Source: Candidatus Saganbacteria bacterium
GTDB lineage: Bacteria > Margulisbacteria > WOR-1 > XYC2-FULL-46-14 > WPAF01
NCBI GenBank assembly: GCA_009772965.1
Contig: WPAF01000004.1
Span: forward strand, 1 to 58,102
Direction of reading: 5' to 3'
Length of the DNA: 58,102 nucleotides
Shown here: one piece after another, positions 7,859-16,205 of the stretch
Layout of the letters: each line of letters begins with the position of its first letter
Numbering within the stretch: position 1 is the stretch's first letter
The notes under the pieces: generated by a model
What the model was told of the DNA's origin: nothing
The model's input: only the letters and a program-made list of their open reading frames with translations
The model's database searches: none
Translations under genes and position numbers: made by a program

Positions 7859-8455
7859 ATGAATGAAAAATTATTTATATTTGTTTTATTAATTATTATT
7901 TTTATTATCGTTAAACAAGGATTTTCTCTTGCTGAAACCAAGCCAGTAACGGGGAATATGGATCGGTCGATTATATGCACGGCTGTTGTAAACGCAGGTA
8001 AACAGCCCGCCGATAAGATATTTTACTTTTTCAGTCACTTGGATAAGTATTATCTTGAATTAAGTCCCGGCCATAAAAAATTCCAAATACTGGATGCCCA
8101 AGTCCTTGCTAAAGGAGTCCATATCGCTGTAGAGGAAAATGCCGGGGGCCAATATGTCATACATAAATATGAAGTCACGGAATTTATTCTTAATAAACAA
8201 ATTCGATTGATGTCAAGCCCCTCTATTGTCAAGGTTGGGCCTTTTAACATTGAGGTATTAACTATTGTGGAATTCAATATAACTTCAGATATAGACAAAG
8301 AAGTTACATTGGTATCATCAACGCTTACTCTTGAATTTAAAAGCATTGCTTCCTATTATTTCGCAAAATTATTTCGAGTTAAAGATGTTTGGGAAAGCCA
8401 TCTTAAGGAAGAAATGTCAAATGGAATGAAAATAGTTGAGTCCGAAAAGTTTTAA
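7859..8455 (+). CDS. secreted or membrane-anchored SRPBCC-like protein
   Basis: A 198-aa protein with an N-terminal hydrophobic segment (about 5-24, a signal peptide or anchor ending near SLAET) and a beta-rich body. The pattern ADKIFYFFSHLDKYYLELSPGH, with the later TEFILNKQIRLMSS and VEFNITSD, resembles the START/SRPBCC lipid-binding fold used by many polyketide-cyclase-like proteins. The family call rests on pattern only. It follows the ICMT-like gene by 22 nt in the same direction and may share its membrane-lipid context. Confidence 0.5.
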   Translation: MNEKLFIFVLLIIIFIIVKQGFSLAETKPVTGNMDRSIICTAVVNAGKQPADKIFYFFSHLDKYYLELSPGHKKFQILDAQVLAKGVHIAVEENAGGQYVIHKYEVTEFILNKQIRLMSSPSIVKVGPFNIEVLTIVEFNITSDIDKEVTLVSSTLTLEFKSIASYYFAKLFRVKDVWESHLKEEMSNGMKIVESEKF

Positions 8456-8456
8456 C

Positions 8457-8549
8457 ATGAGATTTAAAATCGGCTTCTTATTATACTTTATCATTGTATT
8501 TTCAAGCTTGAATCTTTGTTATGCTTTGACAATAGAGAGCATAAAATGA
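8457..8549 (+). CDS. 30-aa hydrophobic peptide, probable signal-peptide remnant
   Basis: ATG 8457 follows the preceding stop by one base and encodes 30 residues, mostly one hydrophobic stretch (FLLYFIIVFSSLNLCYA) ending like a signal peptide, then stops with a TGA that overlaps the ATG of the next frame (ATGA). It is either a leader peptide coupled to the hydrolase fragment or the leftover 5' end of a secreted protein. Function unknown. Confidence 0.35.
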   Translation: MRFKIGFLLYFIIVFSSLNLCYALTIESIK

Positions 8550-8815
8550 ATTATTTAATTGCCCTTATGGTGTTGTTGTCGGGTTTTAATCTGTTTGTGG
8601 AGCCACAGATAGAAGATAGTATGATTTATTTTCCTACAAAAGAAATAGCAGAAACACCTGCCTCAATTGGTATCCAGTATGAGGACATAATTATTAAAAC
8701 ACCGGATGGCAGGAATATCTATGGCTGGTTTATGGGCAGAGGTTAATTCTGAAGAAGTTGTTTTATGTTTTCACGGCAATGCCGAGCACAGTCGAGGCAA
8801 GCGAGTCGAAGTATC
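8546..8815 (+). pseudogene. alpha/beta hydrolase, broken N-terminal part
   Basis: The frame from ATG 8546 reads like the start of an alpha/beta hydrolase of the HGNAGN group: a membrane-anchoring segment, then IYFPTKEI, IQYEDIIIKTPDGRNIYGWF. It hits a stop at 8744-8746. The next frame continues the family sequence (EEVVLCFHGNAEHS, containing the oxyanion-hole HGNA motif), so a frameshift near 8730 breaks the gene. Homology then ends at about 8800 in a short repeat-like sequence (caagcgagtcgaag) and the catalytic Ser, Asp and His region is gone. This is a decayed gene. Confidence 0.7.
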
Positions 8816-8823
8816 CCTAGCCC

Positions 8824-8865
8824 TTGACAACTTGGCCAAATATAGTTTACAATATACGCAACTAT
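8824..8865 (+). promoter_or_regulatory. promoter and candidate ArsR operator
   Basis: TTGACA (8824-8829) and TACAAT (8848-8853) are 18 bases apart, with a start site near 8860, only about 4 nt before the ATG at 8864. The inverted repeat ATAGTT...AACTAT (8842-8847 and 8860-8865) overlaps the -10 box and the start codon, which is where an ArsR autorepressor would be expected to bind. Confidence 0.55.
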
Positions 8866-9181
8866 GCAACAAGTATATGAAATGCACGCCGAGATCTGTA
8901 AGGTTTTGTCCAATCCTAAACGAATTGAGATTATCAATACCTTGCGGGATAAGGAGCTCTCGGTAGGAGATCTGTTGGACAAGCTTAGAATCAAAAAGGC
9001 CAATCTTTCCCAGCACTTGGCTGTGATGCGTTCAAAGGGGATCGTTAAAACCAGAAGGAATGGAGTGAATATATATTATCGGATTGCCAATCGGAAAGTG
9101 ATCAAGGCCTGCGACATTATGAGGGAAGTATTGCTGGAACAGTTGTCCGAAGCCAATAAAGTAATCAAGAAAATTAGATAA
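8864..9181 (+). CDS. ArsR-family winged-helix repressor
   Basis: A 105-aa dimeric winged-helix repressor of the ArsR/SmtB type. The helix-turn-helix is visible in LSVGDLLDKLRIKKANLSQHLAVMRSKG (about 32-59 in two pieces), followed by the beta-wing VKTRRNGVNIYYRI. No classical metal-binding ELCVC box is present; the only cysteines are Cys12 and one near residue 84, so the signal may be redox or sulfur rather than arsenic. It opens an operon with a micro-ORF, a methyltransferase and a DsrE-like protein, and an inverted repeat overlaps its promoter. Confidence 0.85.
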   Translation: MQQVYEMHAEICKVLSNPKRIEIINTLRDKELSVGDLLDKLRIKKANLSQHLAVMRSKGIVKTRRNGVNIYYRIANRKVIKACDIMREVLLEQLSEANKVIKKIR

Positions 9182-9194
9182 TGGGAGGCACTGT

Positions 9195-9284
9195 ATGGTT
9201 GGGTCTGGAATGATGGGCGGTAATTGGTTTGGAGGAGGCGCATTATTTATGATCATGTCTGAGGAGGGAAAAAGGATCATATGA
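9195..9284 (+). CDS. 29-aa glycine/methionine-rich peptide
   Basis: A short frame with a GGGAGG ribosome binding site about 5 nt upstream of its ATG (9195) and a stop overlapping the ATG of the next gene (ATGA). The sequence GMMGGNWFGGGALFMIM resembles the start of the small SHOCT-type membrane proteins often found next to metal or redox regulators, but it is cut short. It may be a remnant kept for translational coupling. Confidence 0.4.
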   Translation: MVGSGMMGGNWFGGGALFMIMSEEGKRII

Positions 9285-9853
9285 AAGTCAGAGACAGCGG
9301 AATGCCCGATGAAGAGATGTGGGAGAAATTCTTTGATCCAGAGAAGACGCTTAAAACGCTTGGCGTGGGCAACAAAACAGGAGATGTCGCTGAATTCGGC
9401 TGTGGATATGGAACTTTCACAATTCCCGCGGCAAAGATGATCAAGGGGAAAATATTTGCTATCGATATCGAGCCAGAAATGATATCGATCACCGAAAAGA
9501 AAAAGAAGGGAGCCGGCTTGGATAATATTATCCCTGTATTGCGGGATTTCATATCTGAAGGATCGGGGCTTAAGGATAATAGTGTAGATTATGTGATGCT
9601 GTTTAATATTCTTCACCTTGAAAATCCGGTCGATTTATTGCTTGAAGCCAAAAGAATATTGAAAATAGGTGGAAAGATTGGAATAATCCACTGGAATTAT
9701 GACCAAACGACACCGAGAGGCCCGGCTATGGGAATAAGGCCAAAACCACAAGATTGTTTGAATTGGGCCCTGGAAGCGGGATTTGTCGAACCTACAAAGT
9801 ATGACTTGAAACCCTATCATTACGGGATCGTACTATCAAAAAAGGAGAATTGA
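9281..9853 (+). CDS. class I SAM-dependent methyltransferase
   Basis: A 190-aa Rossmann-fold methyltransferase. Motif I VAEFGCGYGTFTIPAA (about 35-50) binds SAM, followed by the acidic end of beta-2 IFAIDIEPEM, then the DYVMLFNILHLENP segment (motif IV) and KIGGKIGIIHW. The fold resembles UbiE/ArsM-type small-molecule methyltransferases; no ArsM cysteine triad is present, so arsenite methylation is not supported. It sits between ArsR and DsrE in an overlapping operon, suggesting a sulfur or toxic-metalloid detoxification context. Confidence 0.8.
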   Translation: MKVRDSGMPDEEMWEKFFDPEKTLKTLGVGNKTGDVAEFGCGYGTFTIPAAKMIKGKIFAIDIEPEMISITEKKKKGAGLDNIIPVLRDFISEGSGLKDNSVDYVMLFNILHLENPVDLLLEAKRILKIGGKIGIIHWNYDQTTPRGPAMGIRPKPQDCLNWALEAGFVEPTKYDLKPYHYGIVLSKKEN

Positions 9854-9855
9854 AA

Positions 9856-10176
9856 ATGAAAATCGGATTAATAATATCAAGTAACGACGCTGAAACCTGC
9901 TGGAATGCTCTTCGATATGCTAATTATTCACTGGAACAAAAGGACGAAGTTAAGGTGTTTCTTATGGGGAAAGGCGTGGAGTATCAGAAAGTCAGCACTG
10001 ACAAGTTCAACACTATTGAGCAAGCAGATAAGTTCCTTCAATCCGGAGGTAAGATTTATGCCTGCGGCACCTGTATCAAAGCTCGAGAACAGGAAGGATC
10101 TGAGATGTGCCCAATTTCAACACTAAAAGATATGTACGAAATTGTCAGAGAAAGCGATAAAGTTGTTACATTTTAG
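9856..10176 (+). CDS. DsrE-family small sulfur-relay-like protein
   Basis: A 106-aa DsrE/DsrF-like protein. Typical features are the N-terminal KIGLIISSNDAETCWNALRYAN, the strand VKVFLMGKGVEY, and a late cysteine pair ACGTCIK (about 77-83), placed where family members carry sulfur-binding cysteine. It ends with MCPISTLKDMYEIVRESDKVVTF. ATG 9856 is preferred over the overlapping TTG two codons earlier. As last gene of the ArsR operon it likely moves sulfur or acts in redox sensing; the substrate is unknown. Confidence 0.75.
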   Translation: MKIGLIISSNDAETCWNALRYANYSLEQKDEVKVFLMGKGVEYQKVSTDKFNTIEQADKFLQSGGKIYACGTCIKAREQEGSEMCPISTLKDMYEIVRESDKVVTF

Positions 10177-10181
10177 CTGTT

Positions 10182-10345
10182 GGAACTGTTGCATAATGCA
10201 CCCCAGACTAAAGACTTCGACGAGCTCAGTCGAGTCGTCTGGGGAATATTTAAGAAGTTTTCCTTCGTAAATTCCCCACACTTTAGCCTTGCCTGCCGGC
10301 AGGCAGGTGTGGGGTTTCCAAGAAATCTCATTTTGCAACAGTTCC
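10182..10345 (+). repeat. 164-bp MITE-like element with 12-bp terminal inverted repeats
   Basis: GGAACTGTTGCA (10182-10193) is exactly mirrored by TGCAACAGTTCC (10334-10345). Inside are two nested hairpins, CCCCAGAC/GTCTGGGG (near 10201 and 10236) and CCCCACAC/GTGTGGGG enclosing TGCCTGCCGGCAGGCA. It carries no gene. The ends resemble GGGGACTGTTGCG at the right edge of the window, so it may be mobilised by that element. Confidence 0.75.
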
Positions 10346-10579
10346 ATTATCTAAACGAATTAATCCCGTTCACTTGTAAGTTATTACCAAACCCCGCGGA
10401 ATCGTGTACAGATTGAACTTGAGGCTCTTTGTATCTCGCGAATCTAAAAATGGAATAAGTTGCCTGATGGCAAAAAAATACTCTGCCATGAAGCGCGCCA
10501 ATGTATTTTCTTATAGTTCCAGCAATAGCCATCTTATTAACATATCGTTAATATTTATGATAAATTGCACCAAAAGCGC
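10346..10579. other. intergenic stretch without a convincing gene
   Basis: Between the MITE-like element and the Fic promoter. A minus-strand frame of about 60 codons (10347-10532, beginning MAIAGTIRKYIGALHGRV) is open but lacks a ribosome binding site and a recognisable family, so I do not call it. Confidence 0.4.
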
Positions 10580-10609
10580 TTGACTGCGATAGTATCACAT
10601 GATACTATC
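10580..10609 (+). promoter_or_regulatory. promoter with perfect 22-bp palindromic operator for fic
   Basis: TTGACT (10580-10585) and TACTAT (10603-10608) are 17 bases apart. A perfect palindrome, GATAGTATCA-CA-TGATACTATC (10588-10609), fills the spacer and covers the -10 box. Only 6 nt separate the -10 box from the ATG at 10615, so the transcript would start at or next to the A of the start codon and be leaderless. A dimeric repressor bound here would block polymerase. Confidence 0.7.
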
Positions 10610-10614
10610 AAAAC

Positions 10615-11580
10615 ATGTATCCGCCTTTTCAAATTAATACCGAAAGCTTGAATCTTTGCGCGGAAATTAACCGCCTCCTGGGTCAGTTTGAGGGCTTAAA
10701 GATTCCTGTGCCACAGCCTCAATTAAGGCGGCAAAGCCGGATAAAAACTATATTTTCATCTTTGGCGATCGAAGGGAACAGATTGACCGAACAACAAGTA
10801 ACAGACCTTATAAACAATAAAAAAGTCGTCGGGCCGCAAAAAGATATTCTCGAAGTAAAAAATGCTATTAAGGCCTATGATTTAATCCATACTTATAAAA
10901 TTGACCGGCTCGATTCCCTGCTTAAAGCGCATCAGGCCATGATGCGCGGCCTGGCCGAAGATGTTGGTTCCCTGCGCGTCAGGAATGTCGGTATTTTTAA
11001 GGGGGAGGAGGTTGCGCATCTGGCGCCAAAGTATCAGCTGGTTCCGAAATTAATGGGCGGTCTTTTTAATTTTTTAAAAAGAAAAGATAATTTAAATCCA
11101 TTGATAAAATCGAGCGTTTTTCATTACGAACTTGAATTTATCCACCCTTTTTCGGATGGCAATGGACGAATGGGGCGCCTCTGGCAAACCGTTATTTTAA
11201 TTAAATACCATCCGCTTTTTGAATATATCCCGATGGAATCAATAATCAGGGAGAAGCAAAAGGAATATTATAAAGTTCTGGCGCAAGCGGACAAGGCGGG
11301 AGATTCTACCCGGTTTATTGAATTTATGCTGAAAATTATTTTTCGGGCGGCGCAGGATTTTTTGGTTAACGTTAAACCGCAAACCGAGACCGCAAAAACC
11401 AGGCTAAAACTGGCAGGGGATCATTTTCAAAATAATCCTTTTTCCAGAAAAGATTACCTAATTTTCCATAAAAACATTTCAACCGCGACTGCCAGCCGCG
11501 ACCTGCTCTTTGGGGTAAAGCAAAAAAATCTTAAAAGAAGCGGGGCAAGAGCTTTAACCTTGTATAGGTTTATAACTTAA
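10615..11580 (+). CDS. Fic-family AMP-transferase with N-terminal inhibitory helix
   Basis: A 321-aa Fic/DOC protein. The catalytic loop HPFSDGNGRMGR (177-188) matches the HPFxDGNGRxGR consensus for adenylylation. The inhibitory-helix motif SSLAIEGN (48-55; S/TxxxE) lies N-terminal to it, so this is a class II, self-inhibited Fic enzyme. A C-terminal helical part (about 275-321, with NISTATASRDLLFGVKQK) looks like the winged helix seen in related Fic proteins and could bind the palindrome in its own promoter. The protein target is unknown. A methyltransferase gene follows after 3 nt. Confidence 0.9.
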   Translation: MYPPFQINTESLNLCAEINRLLGQFEGLKIPVPQPQLRRQSRIKTIFSSLAIEGNRLTEQQVTDLINNKKVVGPQKDILEVKNAIKAYDLIHTYKIDRLDSLLKAHQAMMRGLAEDVGSLRVRNVGIFKGEEVAHLAPKYQLVPKLMGGLFNFLKRKDNLNPLIKSSVFHYELEFIHPFSDGNGRMGRLWQTVILIKYHPLFEYIPMESIIREKQKEYYKVLAQADKAGDSTRFIEFMLKIIFRAAQDFLVNVKPQTETAKTRLKLAGDHFQNNPFSRKDYLIFHKNISTATASRDLLFGVKQKNLKRSGARALTLYRFIT

Positions 11581-11583
11581 AAA

Positions 11584-12420
11584 ATGAAACAAGAAAAAAC
11601 AAAAGTCCAAGTTCAGCCGGTTCTTAAGCTGTATCTTGACCTTTCAAAAACCAACTACCTGCATTTTGGCTTATGGAAAGACGGGGATGAGCTTAACCTC
11701 AAGAATTTCCAAGCCGCCCAAGAAAGATATATTGAACATTTAATCTCTCTGATCCCAAAAAATATAAAGACCATTCTGGATGTGGGATGCGGGGTGGGGG
11801 GCAATGCCGCAAAACTGAAATCGCTTGGTTATGATGTTTCAGGTATTTGCCCTGATCCATATCAAGAGCAGTTGTTTAAAAAGAATACAGATGCCAAGTT
11901 TTATCTTTCAACGATTGAAGATTTTAACACAGAAGATAAGTATGACATGATCCTTATGAGCGAAAGCGTGCAATATATTAATCCTGACGCCGCCCTCATC
12001 AAAGCGCAAAAACTGTTAAAGACAGGCGGATATCTTTTGGCTTCCGACTATTTTAAAAATGAAGAAGCAAAAAATATCCCAAATTTGCCATCCTTCCCGC
12101 TTAGCGAATATAAAGACGCGATAAAAAGAAACAGCTTTTCTATTGAAAAAGAAGTTGAAATAACAAAAAATATCCTTCCAACCTTAAAATACGGCAGCCA
12201 GGTTTATTATGATTATATTAAGCCGACATTGAATTGCATTTTAACAACCTTGGAAGTGCACTTAAAGCCAATCCACTTCTTAGTGGAGATGTTTTTTAAG
12301 TTTAAAATTGGCGGCAAAAGCATCAAGCAGATAATAAAAAATAACATTGCGCCGCTTCCGGCCGAAACCTTTGAAAAATACCTGACCTACAGGGCGCTAC
12401 TGCTAAAAAAGATTTCTTAG
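11584..12420 (+). CDS. class I SAM-dependent methyltransferase
   Basis: A 278-aa small-molecule methyltransferase. The N-terminal [21 protein letters not shown] is typical of the tocopherol/cyclopropane-synthase-like group, followed by SAM-binding motif [16 protein letters not shown] (about 61-75), then [10 protein letters not shown] and [14 protein letters not shown]. The substrate cannot be inferred. It begins 3 nt after the Fic stop and so may be in the Fic operon; its 3' end overlaps that of the convergent rpoD by 4 nt. Confidence 0.8.
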   Translation: MKQEKTKVQVQPVLKLYLDLSKTNYLHFGLWKDGDELNLKNFQAAQERYIEHLISLIPKNIKTILDVGCGVGGNAAKLKSLGYDVSGICPDPYQEQLFKKNTDAKFYLSTIEDFNTEDKYDMILMSESVQYINPDAALIKAQKLLKTGGYLLASDYFKNEEAKNIPNLPSFPLSEYKDAIKRNSFSIEKEVEITKNILPTLKYGSQVYYDYIKPTLNCILTTLEVHLKPIHFLVEMFFKFKIGGKSIKQIIKNNIAPLPAETFEKYLTYRALLLKKIS

Positions 12421-13463
12421 CTCTTTAAATATTCCCGCAGTTTTTTTGCCCTAGTTGGGTGCTTTAATTTTCTAAGAGCTTTTGACTCTATCTGCCTTAT
12501 TCGCTCCCTGGTCACATGGAATTCCTTGCCGACTTCTTCCAAGGTTCTTGGATGTCCGTCGTCAAGGCCAAAGCGCATCTTAAGCACGGTGCGCTCGCGG
12601 TCGGTAAGCGATTTCATTACTTCTTCAATATCTTCCCTTAAGAGGCCGTGCATTACAATATCATCAGGGCCGGCAATTCCGCAGTCTTCTACAAAATCCC
12701 CAAGGCGGGAGGTTTCTTCGTCCCCAACCGGCATTTCAAGCGATAATGGAACTTGCGAAACCTTGATAATTTCACGGACTTTATCAACTGAAATATGGGA
12801 GCTTCGGGCAATTTCCAGCTCTGTTGGCTTGCGGCCAAACCTTTGCAAAAGCTGGCGGCTGGTTTTGCGCAGGCGATTAATTGTTTCTACCATGTGCACG
12901 GGAATGCGGATGGTGCGAGCCTGGTCCGCGATGGCGCGGGTTATTGCCTGCCTAATCCACCATGTGGCATAAGTGGAAAATTTATATCCTTTGCGGTGGT
13001 CGAATTTTTCAACCGCGCGGATAAGCCCCAAATTTCCTTCCTGTACCAGATCCAAAAATAAGAGCCCCCGGCCGGTGTATTTTTTGGCAATTGAAACCAC
13101 AAGCCGCAGGTTTGAATTAACCAGCTTATGCTTGGCTTTTATTTCCCCGGCTTTTATCCGTTTGGCGAGAGCAACTTCTTCTTGAAAATTGAGCAGGTGG
13201 TGCCTTCCGATTTCCCTCAGGTACATCCTGACGGTGTCGTCAACGCCCATTCCGCGCACAGCCGATAATTCCCCTGTAAGCTCCTCTTCTTTAAGCAAGG
13301 GCTTTTTCTTTTCTTCCGCTATTTCAAACCCCTGGCTTAAAAGATCCTCAATCGCATCAATGTTTTTTTCGGGTTCGGGGTAAACGGCAAGTATTTCTTC
13401 AGGGGTAATGTACCCCTTATTGCCGGCGCGAAACTGTTCAATTATTCCTTTCTTATCAATCAC
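12417..13463 (-). CDS. rpoD: primary sigma factor (sigma-70)
   Basis: A 348-aa group 1 sigma factor that directs RNA polymerase to housekeeping promoters. Region 1.1 is short (about 1-50); region 2 spans roughly 112-185 with [22 protein letters not shown] and [15 protein letters not shown] (the -10 recognition and melting helix); region 3 follows; region 4.2 is [20 protein letters not shown] (307-326), which reads the -35 box. All are complete. It is the last gene of the dgt-dnaG-rpoD order, an arrangement like the classical macromolecular synthesis operon, with 19 nt between dnaG and rpoD. Confidence 0.97.
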   Translation of the reverse strand: MIDKKGIIEQFRAGNKGYITPEEILAVYPEPEKNIDAIEDLLSQGFEIAEEKKKPLLKEEELTGELSAVRGMGVDDTVRMYLREIGRHHLLNFQEEVALAKRIKAGEIKAKHKLVNSNLRLVVSIAKKYTGRGLLFLDLVQEGNLGLIRAVEKFDHRKGYKFSTYATWWIRQAITRAIADQARTIRIPVHMVETINRLRKTSRQLLQRFGRKPTELEIARSSHISVDKVREIIKVSQVPLSLEMPVGDEETSRLGDFVEDCGIAGPDDIVMHGLLREDIEEVMKSLTDRERTVLKMRFGLDDGHPRTLEEVGKEFHVTRERIRQIESKALRKLKHPTRAKKLREYLKS

Positions 13464-13482
13464 AGAAGATACCTCCTATTAA

Positions 13483-15228
13483 CTATCGGGTCTTGGCCCG
13501 TAGAATTTCACTCAGATTCGAATATTCTGAATGAAGTTTTTTTACCGCGTCAAAATTGCCCAATTTTTCTTCTTTTGTCAGCTCCTTGCGGATTTCTTCA
13601 ATTTGGTTTTTTATATGGTGCCCTTTTATGGCATTGATATAGTCGTTTGCGATTTCATTTATGCTTTCGGGCACAGAGTCATCAAGCAAGGCTTCCCTGA
13701 TAAGCTTTTTTTGGCTTTCTTTTTCAAGCACTGAAAAAATATCCTGGCCGTAGCATTCAATTAATTTAATAAAGATTTCTTTTACGTCCTGATTGGTAAG
13801 CTCATCGGGAGATATACTTTCTTTTACCTTGTTAAATATTTCTTCGGATTCAATGGCCAGCCGCAAAAGGTTTTTTTCGGCCTCAAATATTTTATCCGGC
13901 GGCTTTGAGGTGACTTTTCTTTGCGCGCGGCTTGAAAAATTGTTGTAATTTTTATTAACCTCGGCCAATAAAATGTTTTCGTCAACCCTTAAAAGGATTG
14001 AAGCAAGCTTAATGTATTCCCTTTGTATGATTTTATCTTTTTCTTTTGAGAGCAGGGTTGCTGTTTCATGCGCGGCGCGGGACTTTGCTTCCGGCTCAAA
14101 AAGGTTGAATCGGGAAAGTATCCTTTTTATTTTATATTCAAGCGCGGGCGCGGATTTTTTTAGCTGATCCAAAAAAGCCGAAGCCCCTTTGGCCTTAATA
14201 AACTCATCCGGATCCTTAAAACCGGCAAGATCCAAAACGCGGGTTGTAATTTTTGTCTCAGATAAAATCTCATACGCCCGCTCCATAGCGGAAAGCCCTG
14301 CGGGATCGGAGTCAAAAGCCAAAACAACGGTTTCGCAAAACCTGGCAAGAATGTTTGCCTGGGAAGTGGTTAGCGCGGTGCCAAGCGGGGCAACGGTATT
14401 TTTAAATCCCGCTTCATGGCAGGAGACAACATCAATATTTCCTTCGGCCAAAATGGCGTATTTACTTTTCTTTATATCTTCTTTGGCAAAATTCATCGCA
14501 AAAAGACATTCCCCTTTGTTGAAAACTACCGTATCCGGCGAATTCATATATTTTGGTTCATTATTTCCTAATGCCCTTCCGCTAAAACCGATAATCCTTC
14601 CCCTGATGTCAAAAATAGGGAACATCAGGCGGTTGCGGAAGCGGTCATAATATCCCGATTTTTCCTGGCGAGGTATAATTAAGCCCGCGGCCTCAATTTC
14701 TTTTTCCTTCGCGCCTTTTGACAGCAAATGATTTATAAGACTGCTAAAGCTGTCTTCTGCGAAACCAAGGCGGAATTTTTTTGCCGATTTAATTTGCCTT
14801 TTTTCTATGTATTCGCGCGCCGGCGCTCCAGAATCTTTTTCGAGTTCAGTTTCATAAAACTTGCAGGCAAGCTCTAAAAGATTAAAAATCTTGTCCTTAT
14901 AATCTTTAAATTCCCCTGAGCCTTTGCTTTTTTCTATGTGGATGCCGGATTTTTCTCCAGCCAGTTCTACTGCTTCAACAAAATCTAATTTTTCCATTTT
15001 CATCAAAAATGCAAAAACATTGCCGCCTTCGCCGCAGCCGAAACAATGGAAAATTTGTTTATCCTGGGAAACCGTAAAAGAAGGCGTCTTTTCTGAATGG
15101 AAAGGGCAGAGAGCCAAAAAATTCTTCCCTCTTTTTTTCAATTGGAGATATTCAGAAACCAGGGCGACAATATCGGATTTTTCCCTGATTTCCTCGATTT
15201 TTTCTTTTGGGATCAAGCAGGCCTCCAC
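13483..15228 (-). CDS. dnaG: DNA primase
   Basis: A 581-aa replicative primase that lays down RNA primers on the lagging strand. The zinc-binding domain has C41, H44, C62 and C65 (CPFHSEKTPS, HCFGCGEGG). The Toprim catalytic core shows the acidic motifs AEGNID (261-266) and DSDPAG (306-311). The C-terminal helicase-binding region follows from about 430. The start lies inside the end of dgt (16-nt overlap), so translation is coupled. Lying just upstream of rpoD on the same strand is a familiar bacterial arrangement. Confidence 0.97.
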   Translation of the reverse strand: MEACLIPKEKIEEIREKSDIVALVSEYLQLKKRGKNFLALCPFHSEKTPSFTVSQDKQIFHCFGCGEGGNVFAFLMKMEKLDFVEAVELAGEKSGIHIEKSKGSGEFKDYKDKIFNLLELACKFYETELEKDSGAPAREYIEKRQIKSAKKFRLGFAEDSFSSLINHLLSKGAKEKEIEAAGLIIPRQEKSGYYDRFRNRLMFPIFDIRGRIIGFSGRALGNNEPKYMNSPDTVVFNKGECLFAMNFAKEDIKKSKYAILAEGNIDVVSCHEAGFKNTVAPLGTALTTSQANILARFCETVVLAFDSDPAGLSAMERAYEILSETKITTRVLDLAGFKDPDEFIKAKGASAFLDQLKKSAPALEYKIKRILSRFNLFEPEAKSRAAHETATLLSKEKDKIIQREYIKLASILLRVDENILLAEVNKNYNNFSSRAQRKVTSKPPDKIFEAEKNLLRLAIESEEIFNKVKESISPDELTNQDVKEIFIKLIECYGQDIFSVLEKESQKKLIREALLDDSVPESINEIANDYINAIKGHHIKNQIEEIRKELTKEEKLGNFDAVKKLHSEYSNLSEILRAKTR

Positions 15229-16205
15229 TCGCGCGGCACAAATAGATCCATAAATTTATTTATGGCAAACCTATCAGTCATACCTGCGATAAAATCGACT
15301 GTGTGCTGGAGCTGGTCTGTCTCAGATTGCTGGAAATCCTTGTTGTAATGGTAATAAAGGAATAATTGGTGGATCATGTAAGGGATTTTATTTTCTTCCC
15401 TCTTCGCGAAAGGATTAAAATAAACATTCTGGTACATAAAGTCATACAACCCGTTCATGGCAGTAATAATTTCATCGCTCATTTTAATATCCGGCTTATC
15501 AATACTGCATCGGATCAAATCCATAGTAAAAGTATCAAGAATGTTTTCTCCTAAGACTGCCATGTGTTTTTGGGGAAGGTCATCTTTTTTAAGCACTTTC
15601 GCGTTTATCGCGTCTTCTATATCATGCCTTAAATAAGCAAAGCGGTCTGAGTATCTTACCAGTTTTCCTTCGAGCGTTTTTGGCCAGGGCTCATGGGTTG
15701 GATGGTTTTTTATGCCGTCAAGCACCTCAGCGGTTAAATTTAATCCCCGCCCGTCTTTTTCTAAAACTTCAACCACCCTTATGCTTTGGAAGTTATGAAA
15801 AAACCTCTCTCCAAAGTTTTTTTGAAGAAGATTGTCAAGCGCTTCCTCGCCCGCGTGTCCAAACGGGGTATGCCCAAGATCGTGTCCCAGCGCGATTGCT
15901 TCAGTCAAATCCTCGTTTAAATTTAAAGCCCTGGCAAGGGTTCTTGCGATTTGTGAAACCTCCAGCGTGTGGGTGAGCCGAGTCCGGTAATGGTCTTCCG
16001 CGGGAGAAATAAAAACCTGGGTTTTGTGCTTTAGCCGGCGAAACGCTTTGCAATGGATGATACGATCCCTGTCCCTCTGAAAATCGGTGCGGATGGAGTC
16101 GGGGCTTTCGGGATTTTTTCTTCCCTGTGATTTTGAAGATAAGGCAGAGAACGGAGAGAGAAAAGATTCCTCTCTCCGCTCGATTTCTTCTCTAATGTTT
16201 TTCAA
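15213..16205 (-). CDS. dgt: deoxyguanosinetriphosphate triphosphohydrolase-like HD protein
   Basis: A 330-aa dGTPase-family enzyme that hydrolyses dNTPs to nucleoside and triphosphate. The HD-domain metal ligands are visible as H79 (RLTHTLEVS) and H108-D109 ([13 protein letters not shown]), and the family hallmark [20 protein letters not shown] is at about 44-63. Length fits the shorter dGTPase group (about 330-380 aa). It overlaps ppdK upstream by 14 nt and dnaG downstream by 16 nt, so it is translated in series with them. Confidence 0.93.
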   Translation of the reverse strand: MKNIREEIERREESFLSPFSALSSKSQGRKNPESPDSIRTDFQRDRDRIIHCKAFRRLKHKTQVFISPAEDHYRTRLTHTLEVSQIARTLARALNLNEDLTEAIALGHDLGHTPFGHAGEEALDNLLQKNFGERFFHNFQSIRVVEVLEKDGRGLNLTAEVLDGIKNHPTHEPWPKTLEGKLVRYSDRFAYLRHDIEDAINAKVLKKDDLPQKHMAVLGENILDTFTMDLIRCSIDKPDIKMSDEIITAMNGLYDFMYQNVYFNPFAKREENKIPYMIHQLFLYYHYNKDFQQSETDQLQHTVDFIAGMTDRFAINKFMDLFVPREWRPA

